A stretch of 64,000 nt of DNA from Kibdelosporangium banguiense (lineage in GTDB: Bacteria; Actinomycetota; Actinomycetes; Mycobacteriales; Pseudonocardiaceae): NCBI RefSeq assembly GCF_017876405.1, contig NZ_JAGINW010000001.1:6089203-6153202 (forward strand). The letters run 5' to 3'. Shown one piece after another: positions 49,863 to 57,188 of this stretch; position 1 is the stretch's first letter; each line of letters begins with the position of its first letter. A model generated the notes under the pieces. The model worked only from the letters and a program-made list of their open reading frames with translations. It was not told where the DNA came from and searched no databases. The position numbers and the translations under genes are program-made.

Positions 49863-51061
49863 CCGGCGGATACCAGACGGACTTCGCGCGCAACTGGCAG
49901 CGCGAGGGGCACGACTTCGCCGATCTGTTCGCCGAGGTCACCCGCGAGACCCTGGCGGCGGCGGGCATTTCCCCGCCGGATGTCGGCGTGATCCATGTCG
50001 GCAACGCCTTCGGACAGCTGTTCACCGGTCAGGGACAGCTTGGCGGAATGCCTGCCACCGTGCAGGAAGAGCTTTGGGGCATTCCGGCTTCCCGGCATGA
50101 GGCCGCGTGCGCGTCCGGCGGCGTCGCGATTCTCGCCGCCATGGCCGACCTGGAAGCGGGCCGGTACGACTGCGCTCTGGTCCTGGGTGCCGAACTCGAG
50201 AAAACCGTTCCCGGCGACACAGCGACTTCGTATCTGGGTGCGGCGGCGTGGATCGGCCACGAAGGCCAGGACGCGAAATACATGTGGCCGTACATGTTCA
50301 GCGAACTGGCCGACGAATACGACCGTCGCTACGGTCTCGATTCCCAGTACCTGCAGGAAATCTCCGCGCTGAACTTCGGCAACGCCCGCCTGAATCCGAA
50401 CGCGCAGACCCGGGCGTGGCGGTTCGGCCCGGCCGCGTTCACCGCGGACGAGACGCAAAACCCGATCGTGGAAGGCCGGGTACGCCGTCAGGAATGCAGC
50501 CAGGTCACCGATGGCGCGGCCGGTCTCGTGCTCGTGTCGTCCCGTTTCCTGGCTTCACGGCCGGGTTTCCAGGTCTCCCGGATCGCCGGCTGGGGCCATC
50601 GCACCGCGGGACTCTCCCTTTCCCGCAAACTGGCCCGCAGCGCGGACGAACCGTACGTCCTGCCGCATGTGCGGGCCGCAGTGCTGGATGCCTTCTGCCG
50701 CGCCGAGGTCCCGGATGTCTCCGGCCTGGACGGAATCGAGACACACGATTGTTTCGCGATGTCCGAGTACATGGCGATCGACCACTTCGGGATCACCGCA
50801 CCCGGCGAGAGCTGGAAGGCCGTCGCTTCCGGCGACCTGTCCCGCGACGGGCGGATCCCGGTGAACCCCAGCGGCGGCCTGATCGGCGGCGGTCACCCGG
50901 TCGGTGCCAGCGGCGTCCGCATGGTCCTCGACGCGCACAAACAGGTTCTCGGCCAGGCAGGCGACTACCAGGTCGACGGCGCCCGGCGATTCGGCACGCT
51001 CAACATCGGCGGCAGCACGACCACGACGGTTTCGTTCGTGCTTGACCACCCGTCCGCCTGA
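49850..51061 (+). CDS. Thiolase-family acetyl-CoA acyltransferase (SCP-x-like)
   Basis: Thiolase-fold enzyme of 403 aa. The acylated Cys is in EAACASGG (about residue 87), the first catalytic His is in ETHDCFAMSE and the second in GGGHPVGASGVRM. This pattern is closest to the SCP-x/SCP2 thiolase or acetyl-CoA acetyltransferase branch used in side-chain degradation. Its start lies inside the carotenoid oxygenase gene end, so expression is coupled. It may cleave a beta-keto acyl-CoA formed from the oxygenase product; inference only. Confidence 0.92.
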   Translation: MAFIAGGYQTDFARNWQREGHDFADLFAEVTRETLAAAGISPPDVGVIHVGNAFGQLFTGQGQLGGMPATVQEELWGIPASRHEAACASGGVAILAAMADLEAGRYDCALVLGAELEKTVPGDTATSYLGAAAWIGHEGQDAKYMWPYMFSELADEYDRRYGLDSQYLQEISALNFGNARLNPNAQTRAWRFGPAAFTADETQNPIVEGRVRRQECSQVTDGAAGLVLVSSRFLASRPGFQVSRIAGWGHRTAGLSLSRKLARSADEPYVLPHVRAAVLDAFCRAEVPDVSGLDGIETHDCFAMSEYMAIDHFGITAPGESWKAVASGDLSRDGRIPVNPSGGLIGGGHPVGASGVRMVLDAHKQVLGQAGDYQVDGARRFGTLNIGGSTTTTVSFVLDHPSA

Positions 51062-51065
51062 CGAG

Positions 51066-51617
51066 CTAGCTGCGGGCTCGTAGCGTTGCCGCTGCCCAGG
51101 TGCACCAGTTCGCCTCCTCCTGCGCGTAACGCAGGCCTCGGGTACCGGCCAGGTATGGGCCGATGTTCTGCGCGGTGGCGAGGTACTCGGCTTCGGGCTG
51201 GTCACCGCGCAACTTGGCGAGCTGGGTCTGGAAGTAGTCGGCCTTGGCCTGGCACTGGGCGGCTCGTTGTTCGAGTTGCCCGGCGAGGTTGGCCGGCTCG
51301 GCGGCATGCGCGGCGTAGGCCTTGACCAGGAGGTCGTCGCGGATCGAGGTCGGTTTGGTGGGGGCGTCGGTGAAGCGCCGCAGCTCCGCGCGCCCGGTCT
51401 CGGTCAGCGCGAAGACCCGCTTGTTCGGGCGGCCCTGCTGGACGACTTCGTGGCCGGTCAGCAATCCGTCGGCCTCCAGTTTGCCGAGCTCGACGTAGAG
51501 CTGCTGGGAGGCGGCGTGCCAGAAGGAGGACACGCCGAGGTCGAACAGCTTGGCCAGCTGGTAGCCGCTGAGCTCGCGGTCCACCAACGCGGCCAGCACA
51601 GCGTGCCGTAGTGCCAT
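51066..51617 (-). CDS. PadR-family transcriptional regulator
   Basis: PadR-type regulator of 183 aa. The winged helix is at residues 3-80 (LSGYQLAKLFDLGVSSFWHAASQQLYVELGKLE), and the C-terminal helical domain (about 95-180) dimerises. It is divergent from the LLM-MBL-GrpB operon, with operator repeats at 51646-51683 between them. Its stop is 4 bp from the end of the thiolase gene. The inducing ligand is unknown. Confidence 0.93.
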   Translation of the reverse strand: MALRHAVLAALVDRELSGYQLAKLFDLGVSSFWHAASQQLYVELGKLEADGLLTGHEVVQQGRPNKRVFALTETGRAELRRFTDAPTKPTSIRDDLLVKAYAAHAAEPANLAGQLEQRAAQCQAKADYFQTQLAKLRGDQPEAEYLATAQNIGPYLAGTRGLRYAQEEANWCTWAAATLRARS

Positions 51618-51645
51618 GTGTCACCTCGCCCTCTCTTGTGGCCAG

Positions 51646-51683
51646 GATACTCAAGGATATGATTACTCAAGAAATTGAGTATC
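51646..51683. promoter_or_regulatory. Operator repeats between padR and the LLM operon
   Basis: GATACTCAA (51646-51654), TTACTCAA (51663-51670) and TTGAGTATC (51675-51683) occur in this short AT-rich stretch. TACTCAA gaaa TTGAGTA is a perfect inverted repeat, and the outer copy forms a wider palindrome with it. The site ends 1 nt before the AGGAGGT ribosome site of the LLM gene. Confidence 0.75.
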
Positions 51684-51694
51684 AGGAGGTGCTC

Positions 51695-52717
51695 GTGAAG
51701 CTCGGATTTCACACCGGTTACTGGTCGTCCGGCCCGCCGCAGGGCGTGCAGGAGGCCATCGCCGAGGCCGAACGGCTGGGCCTGGACTCGATCTGGGCAG
51801 CCGAGGCCTACGGCTCGGACTGCCTCACACCGCTGGCGTGGTGGGGCTCGAGTACGAACTCTGTGCGGCTGGGCACGAACATCCTGCAGATGTCCGCCCG
51901 GACGCCGACCGCGACCGCTATGGCGGCGCTGACGCTCGACCACCTGTCCGGGGGGCGGTTCGTGCTGGGGATCGGCGCGTCCGGGCCGCAGGTCGTCGAA
52001 GGCTGGTACGGCCAGGCGTACCCGCGGCCGCTGGCCCGCACCCGGGAGTACATCGACATCGTGCGCAAGGTCGTGGCGCGGGAACGGGTCGAGTACGACG
52101 GCAAGTTCTTCCAGCTGCCCTATCAGGGCGGCACCGGCCTGGGCAAACCGCTGAAGTCCACAGTGCATCCACTGCGGACCGGCATCCCGATCTTCCTGGC
52201 CGCCGAGGGCCCGAAGAACGTCGCGCTGGCCGCTGAGATCGCCGACGGCTGGCTGCCGATGTTCTTCTCCCCGCGTAGCAACGACTTCTACCGCACCGCG
52301 CTGGCCGAGGGCTTCGCCAGGCCGGGCGCCCGGCAGACCTGGGAGACCTTCGAGGTGCCCGCCTTCCTGCCGGTGATCGTGAACGACGACGTCGAGCAGG
52401 CCGCGGACTGGGTCCGGCCGATGCTCGCGCTCTACATCGGCGGCATGGGCGCCAAGGGTGCCAACTTCCACTTCGACGTGTTCGTACGGCTGGGCTACGA
52501 GGCCGAGTGCCAGAAGATCCAGGAGCTCTACCTGGACGGGCACAAGGCCGAGGCGGTCGCGACCGTGCCGACGGCCATGGTCGAGGACATCGCGCTGGTC
52601 GGCCCGCTGGCCAAGATCCGCGACGAACTGGCTGCCTGGAAGGAAAGCGTGGTCACCTCCCTGCTGGTCAACACCGACATCAAGACGCTGGGCACCATCG
52701 CGGAAATCGTCGCATGA
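51695..52717 (+). CDS. F420-dependent LLM-class oxidoreductase
   Basis: Luciferase-like monooxygenase-fold protein of 340 aa. The pattern VKLGFHTGYWSSGPPQ, ERLGLDSIWAAEAYGSD, RLGTNILQMSARTP and GIGASGPQVVEGWYG matches F420-dependent LLM oxidoreductases (TIGR03559 type). Expected to use F420 for hydride transfer to an unknown substrate. GTG at 51695 has AGGAGGTG 4-5 nt upstream. First gene of a three-gene operon with 4-nt overlaps, controlled by the divergent PadR protein. Confidence 0.9.
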   Translation: MKLGFHTGYWSSGPPQGVQEAIAEAERLGLDSIWAAEAYGSDCLTPLAWWGSSTNSVRLGTNILQMSARTPTATAMAALTLDHLSGGRFVLGIGASGPQVVEGWYGQAYPRPLARTREYIDIVRKVVARERVEYDGKFFQLPYQGGTGLGKPLKSTVHPLRTGIPIFLAAEGPKNVALAAEIADGWLPMFFSPRSNDFYRTALAEGFARPGARQTWETFEVPAFLPVIVNDDVEQAADWVRPMLALYIGGMGAKGANFHFDVFVRLGYEAECQKIQELYLDGHKAEAVATVPTAMVEDIALVGPLAKIRDELAAWKESVVTSLLVNTDIKTLGTIAEIVA

Positions 52718-53763
52718 GTACCGTCCCGGCTGAGCCGAGCTCGATCGAACAGTGGGAAGTCTGGAAGCGCAAGGAAACACCGCCGGCCGAGCGCGTCCGG
52801 GACGGCCTCTGGTCGGTTCCGGTGCCGATCCCGCACAACCCGTTGCGCTACACCAACACCTACCTGTCGGTGGCCGACGACGGCGTGCTCGTGGTCGACC
52901 CGGGCTGGTTCGCCACCGAGACCTGGGACGCTTTGGTTGCGGGCCTTGCGGTTGCCGGCGCCCAAGTGTCCGATGTGGTCGGTGTAGTGGTCACGCACAT
53001 GCACGCGGATCACCACGGCCTGAGCGCGCGGCTGAAGCAGGAGAGCGGCGCCTGGATCGCGATGCACCCCGCCGAGCGCGACGCGTTGCCCAGCAGCATG
53101 CGTGAAACCGTGGAGTCGTCGTGGGATCACGACTGGCTGACGTCGTGCGGTGTCCCCGCGGAGATCGCAGCGAAGCTGGAGTTCACGCCGGACACGATGC
53201 AGCCCTTCATGGACCTGGCCCAACCGGACTTCGTGCTGTCCGACGGCGACTACGTGCCGCACGGAGACCGCACACTGCGCGCGGTCTGGACGCCTGGCCA
53301 CACTCCCGGCCACATCTGCCTGCATGACGAGCCCAAAGGCGTACTGCTGACCGGGGATCACGTCCTGCCCAGGATCAGCCCCACCATCGGGATGACAATC
53401 GGCGACGACGACCCGCTGTCAAGCTACATCTCTTCGCTGGAGAAGATCGGCGAATACGACTCCGCGGAGGTCCTGCCCGCGCACGAGTACCGGTTCCGCG
53501 GCATCGCCCGCCGCACTGTCGCCCTGGTCAAGCACCATCAGGAACGCTGTGACGAGATCACCCAGGTCCTCCGCGACCGAGGCGACTGCACAACCTGGGA
53601 GATCACCGAGCGACTGACCTGGTCGCGCGGCTGGGAGAACGTCCGCGGCCTCATGCGCCGTACCGCCCTCGCGGAAACCGGCGCCCACCTGCAGTACATG
53701 CGCAAACACGGCTCAGTCGAGCTCATCGACGGCGAGGTACGACTCTGGCGGACGGGAATGTGA
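52714..53763 (+). CDS. MBL-fold metallo-hydrolase
   Basis: Metallo-beta-lactamase-fold hydrolase of 349 aa. The dimetal motif is THMHADHHG (HxHxDH), with further ligands in TPGHTPGHICL, TGDHVLP and PAHEYRF. The C-terminal helical domain is a winged-helix-like tail as in LACTB2/glyoxalase-II relatives. Starts by ATGA overlap with the LLM gene, so it probably acts in the same pathway; the substrate could be a thioester or lactone. Confidence 0.92.
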   Translation: MSTVPAEPSSIEQWEVWKRKETPPAERVRDGLWSVPVPIPHNPLRYTNTYLSVADDGVLVVDPGWFATETWDALVAGLAVAGAQVSDVVGVVVTHMHADHHGLSARLKQESGAWIAMHPAERDALPSSMRETVESSWDHDWLTSCGVPAEIAAKLEFTPDTMQPFMDLAQPDFVLSDGDYVPHGDRTLRAVWTPGHTPGHICLHDEPKGVLLTGDHVLPRISPTIGMTIGDDDPLSSYISSLEKIGEYDSAEVLPAHEYRFRGIARRTVALVKHHQERCDEITQVLRDRGDCTTWEITERLTWSRGWENVRGLMRRTALAETGAHLQYMRKHGSVELIDGEVRLWRTGM

Positions 53764-54332
53764 GCACGTCGTCAGGACCGCCCAGACTGTCACCGCCGGA
53801 TCCTGCCTGGTCAGGTATGGCGAACCGGCTGATCGAGCAGCTCAAGCCGCTTGCCGGCGGGTTGGCCCGAGCAGGGGAGTTCGCCTGGGATCACATCGGC
53901 TCCACAGCGGTGCCGGGCCTGGCGGCCAAGCCCTTCATCGACCTGCAGCTCGGCGTGCCCTCACTCGACCATCTCGACGGCATCGCCGAGGCGTTCGAAC
54001 CAGCGGGATTCGTCGACGTGGCAACGGTCAGGCCCGGCTCGCCGGGCGTCCTACGGGACGATGCCCGCGGCAAACGCGCCAACAGTCGTTGGGACAAGCG
54101 GCTTTTCGCCTCACAGCAGGCGATCCTGCATGTCCGCCAGCTGGATTCCGCTTGGTGGCACTACACAATCCGCTTCCGCGACCTGCTCCGCTCGGACGCC
54201 GGGCTACGCGAGAGCTATCAACGGATGAAACTCGATCTCGTCGCCGCACACGGCCAGGACGAGGACTACGACAAGTACACCCTCGCCAAGACAGTCTTCT
54301 TCGACGCGATCCAGGACCGGCTCGACGCCTGA
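53760..54332 (+). CDS. GrpB-family (UPF0157) nucleotidyltransferase-fold protein
   Basis: Protein of 190 aa of the GrpB/UPF0157 family. The nucleotidyltransferase-like signature HIGSTAVPGLAAKPFIDLQL is intact, with the conserved WDKRLF and a later HYTIRFRDLLR. The GTG overlaps the MBL stop (GTGA). Activity of the family is unproven; it may transfer a nucleotide to a small acceptor. Last gene before a strong terminator. Confidence 0.9.
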   Translation: MSTSSGPPRLSPPDPAWSGMANRLIEQLKPLAGGLARAGEFAWDHIGSTAVPGLAAKPFIDLQLGVPSLDHLDGIAEAFEPAGFVDVATVRPGSPGVLRDDARGKRANSRWDKRLFASQQAILHVRQLDSAWWHYTIRFRDLLRSDAGLRESYQRMKLDLVAAHGQDEDYDKYTLAKTVFFDAIQDRLDA

Positions 54333-54355
54333 GACGATCGCCGGAGAAATGAAGT

Positions 54356-54384
54356 CCCGCCGCCGGGGGTGGCCCGGCGGCGGG
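54356..54384. terminator. GC-only hairpin terminator between convergent genes
   Basis: CCCGCCGCCGGG (54356-54367) pairs perfectly with CCCGGCGGCGGG (54373-54384) around a 5-nt loop. It lies between the convergent GrpB and coiled-coil genes and should serve both. Confidence 0.88.
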
Positions 54385-54392
54385 AGCCTTCG

Positions 54393-54830
54393 TCAGGACT
54401 CGCCGTCGAGGTCCGCGAGGGCCTGCTTGACCTTCGCGACCTCGGCTTCGAGCTCACGCAGACGCGACTCGTGCTGCTCGCGTGCCGCGGTGATCACCTC
54501 GTCGATCTTCTCGGCGATCTCGGGGTGCAGCTCCTGGGAGGCCTTGGCGACTGCCGCGGCCGGGATGGAGAGACCCTGCACGACGCGGGTGCTGCCGTGC
54601 ATCAGATCGGCCTGCCACGCACCGTCGAGGGTGCCCGTCACGGTGAGCGTGAGCTCGATGGTGCGGGTCTTCTTCGCGGTGCTCTTGGTCCGTGTGGCGC
54701 GCTTGGGCTTCTCCTCGGCGACCGGCGCGTCAGTTGCCGCGTCGGTGCCCTCGGTGCCCTGTCCGTTGGTCGACGCAGGCACCTCCTCGTCACCGGGAGC
54801 GCTTGCCGCCTCGGCGGTTGGAGCGGTCAT
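54393..54830 (-). CDS. Small coiled-coil protein of unknown function
   Basis: Protein of 145 aa. Residues 1-50 are acidic and low complexity; then a basic stretch (KPKRATRTKSTAKKTRT), a short beta-rich segment (IELTLTVTGTLDGAWQADLM) and a C-terminal coiled coil (HEIAEKIDEVITAAREQHESRL, continuing to KQALADLDG) can be seen, here described by position about 95-145. No known domain was recognised. ATG at 54830 has AAAGGA upstream. It is convergent with GrpB and divergent from cobQ. Confidence 0.8.
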   Translation of the reverse strand: MTAPTAEAASAPGDEEVPASTNGQGTEGTDAATDAPVAEEKPKRATRTKSTAKKTRTIELTLTVTGTLDGAWQADLMHGSTRVVQGLSIPAAAVAKASQELHPEIAEKIDEVITAAREQHESRLRELEAEVAKVKQALADLDGES

Positions 54831-54935
54831 CCTGGTCCTTTCGTGGTCACGTGGAGGGGGACCCCATTCTAGAACACGTGTTCGACCGTGCGTGTTCGTG
54901 GGGTAGCCAGACACTATCCCGATAGGGTTCGCGGG

Positions 54936-56465
54936 GTGAGCGGAGGCCTGCTGGTGGCCGGTACGTCGTCGGACGCCGGCAAGAGTGTGCTGGTCGCGGG
55001 GCTGTGCCGGTGGCTGGCCCGCCAGGGCGTCCGGGTGGCGCCGTTCAAGGCACAGAACATGTCGAACAACTCGGTCGTCACGATGGAAGGCGGCGAGATC
55101 GGCCGGGCACAGGCGCTGCAGGCGGCGGCCGCCGGGGTGGCGCCGAGCGTGCGGTTCAATCCGGTCCTGCTCAAGCCAGGCGGCGACCGAAGTTCGCAGG
55201 TCGTCGTGCTGGGCAAGGCGGTCGGCCAGACCACGGCGATGTCCTATCGGGACCGTAAACCCGAGCTGTTCGAGACCGTGCTGGCCACGCTGGAAGGCCT
55301 ACGGGCTGAGTACGACGTGGTGATCTGCGAGGGTGCGGGCTCGCCGACGGAGATCAACCTGCGGGCCGACGACATCGCGAACATGGGCCTGGCCAGGGCG
55401 GCGAACCTGCCGGTGGTGGTCGTGGGGGACATCGACCGAGGTGGCGTTTTCGCGCATCTGTACGGGACTGTCGCCCTGCTTTCGCCCGCCGACCAGGTGC
55501 TGGTGGCCGGATTCGTGATCAACAAGTTCCGCGGCGACCCGGCCTTGCTCGCGCCAGGGCTCGGCCAGCTCGAGGACCTGACTGGCCGACCAGTGCTCGG
55601 AGTTGTTCCGTGGCACCGGGAACTGTGGCTGGACGCGGAGGATTCCCTGTCCTACACACCGGATGGCGTCATCGGCCGCGCGCAACCCCCTCTGGGACAA
55701 CAGTGGTTGCGGGTCGCGGTGGTCCGGTTGCCAAGGATCTCCAACGGAACCGACGTCGAGGCGCTGGCGTGCGAGCCGGGCGTGTCGGTCCGGTTCGTGA
55801 CCGAGCCGTCCCGCCTGGCGGACGCGGATCTGGTAGTGCTGCCGGGTTCCAAGGCGACCGTGCACGACCTGGACTGGTTGCGCCGCACCGGACTGGCCGA
55901 CGCGGTCACGGCTCACGCCCGCAAGGGCCTGCCGGTGCTGGGAATCTGCGGCGGCTTCCAGATGCTGGGCGAAAAGATCACCGATTCGTATGAATCCGCG
56001 GCGGGCGCGGTGACCGGGCTGGGCCTGCTGGACATCGAGATCGAGTTCCAGCCGCGCAAGACCCTGCGTCGCCCGGACGGGTTGGCTTTCGGCGCGCCTG
56101 CGACAGGCTATGAGATCCACCATGGCGCAGTCGTCAGCCAGCCCCCGAACGGCCTGGTGACCCTCCCGGACGGCACGCCCGAAGGCGTCCTCCAGGACGC
56201 GATCGCGGGCACACACTGGCATGGCCTGCTCGAGAACGACGAGCCCAGACGTGAGTTCTTGCGTTGGGCCGCAGCGCATGCGGGCCGCGACGGGTTCGTC
56301 GTCGCGCAGGACACGTCGTTCGCCGCGCTCCGGGAAGCCCAGCTCGACCTGCTGGCCGACCTGGTCGCCGACCACCTTGACACCGATGTCCTTCGTCGGC
56401 TGCTCGCCGAGGGAGCGCCGTCCGGACTGCCGGTCCTGCCGCCTGGGGCTCCGACCGGCAAATGA
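54936..56465 (+). CDS. cobQ: Cobyric acid synthase
   Basis: ATP- and glutamine-dependent amidase of 509 aa that amidates side chains b, d, e and g of adenosyl-cobyrinic acid a,c-diamide. The N-terminal dethiobiotin-synthetase-like domain has GTSSDAGKS and KAQNMSNNS; the class I glutamine amidotransferase domain has the nucleophile Cys in LGICGGFQM and the His in THWHGLLEN. GTG at 54936 is used. The gene stands alone here; cbtBA at 38.8 kb is the related transport locus. No riboswitch precedes it. Confidence 0.94.
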   Translation: MSGGLLVAGTSSDAGKSVLVAGLCRWLARQGVRVAPFKAQNMSNNSVVTMEGGEIGRAQALQAAAAGVAPSVRFNPVLLKPGGDRSSQVVVLGKAVGQTTAMSYRDRKPELFETVLATLEGLRAEYDVVICEGAGSPTEINLRADDIANMGLARAANLPVVVVGDIDRGGVFAHLYGTVALLSPADQVLVAGFVINKFRGDPALLAPGLGQLEDLTGRPVLGVVPWHRELWLDAEDSLSYTPDGVIGRAQPPLGQQWLRVAVVRLPRISNGTDVEALACEPGVSVRFVTEPSRLADADLVVLPGSKATVHDLDWLRRTGLADAVTAHARKGLPVLGICGGFQMLGEKITDSYESAAGAVTGLGLLDIEIEFQPRKTLRRPDGLAFGAPATGYEIHHGAVVSQPPNGLVTLPDGTPEGVLQDAIAGTHWHGLLENDEPRREFLRWAAAHAGRDGFVVAQDTSFAALREAQLDLLADLVADHLDTDVLRRLLAEGAPSGLPVLPPGAPTGK

Positions 56466-56483
56466 CCTGGGGAGGTACAAATC

Positions 56484-57098
56484 GTGAGACGGGCAACGCG
56501 GGTGATTCTCGGGCTTTGTGGATTGGCCGTATGGGGCGAGTTCGTGCACTGGCGGGCCAGCCGTGCTCACACGTACGAGCGTCTGCCTGCTCGTAGCGAG
56601 GCAGTGGTCGTGCTCGGGTACCGGAATATCCGCGGCGACCGTGCGAACGCGATGAACCGGTGGCGAGTGCGAGCGGCACTGCGTTCCATCGACCCGGCCT
56701 TGGCCAGCTCGATCCTGATCTGTTCCGGCGGGAATGGCGGGGCCTCGGGGTCCGAGGCGGTGCTGCTGGCCCGTTACGCGGTGTCGGAATGCGGCTTCAC
56801 CGGGCCGGTACAGCTGGAGGAGGAGTCGCGAAGCACCTGGCAGAACGTGGAAAACGTGATCCCGCTGATCGAGCACGCCGATCAGATCAAGATCGTGTCG
56901 AATCCGCTGCACGCCCAGAAAGCGCGCCTCTACTTGCGTCACCAACGTCCCGACCTCGCCGAACGCCTGGTACGCGCCGCCGACTACCGGTTCGGCGAGG
57001 CGTGGCCGCTCAAACCCTTGCTCGCCCTGCACGGCCTTCGGGCCATCGCCCGGGGCAGGCGGAGCCTCGCCCGGATGCGTCGCCAGCAGGGTAGTTAA
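56484..57098 (+). CDS. YdcF/ElyC-like DUF218 protein
   Basis: Protein of 204 aa with the DUF218 (YdcF) fold: VVVLGYRNIRGDRANAMNRW, ILICSGGNGGASGSEAVLLA, then EEESRSTWQNV. It has one hydrophobic N-terminal helix (VILGLCGLAVWGEF), so it is probably membrane-anchored. Members have been linked to envelope or cobalamin side chemistry, but function is not known. GTG at 56484 has GGGGAGG about 10 nt upstream. It follows cobQ by 18 bp and may be co-transcribed. Confidence 0.87.
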   Translation: MRRATRVILGLCGLAVWGEFVHWRASRAHTYERLPARSEAVVVLGYRNIRGDRANAMNRWRVRAALRSIDPALASSILICSGGNGGASGSEAVLLARYAVSECGFTGPVQLEEESRSTWQNVENVIPLIEHADQIKIVSNPLHAQKARLYLRHQRPDLAERLVRAADYRFGEAWPLKPLLALHGLRAIARGRRSLARMRRQQGS

Positions 57099-57143
57099 GC
57101 CGAGCGGTGGTTCCACAGCGGGTGGGAGTGGTGCGAAAATTAC

Positions 57144-57163
57144 GGTTGACAACGTTGTCAACC
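57144..57163. promoter_or_regulatory. Perfect 20-bp palindrome before the GH92 gene
   Basis: GGTTGACAACGTTGTCAACC is a perfect palindrome 25 bp upstream of the GH92 start. It also contains TTGAC. Its size and centre resemble LacI-type operators, so a LacI-family sugar repressor encoded elsewhere is likely. Confidence 0.85.
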
Positions 57164-57188
57164 CTCCCCTCCCTGCAGGAGGAACATC

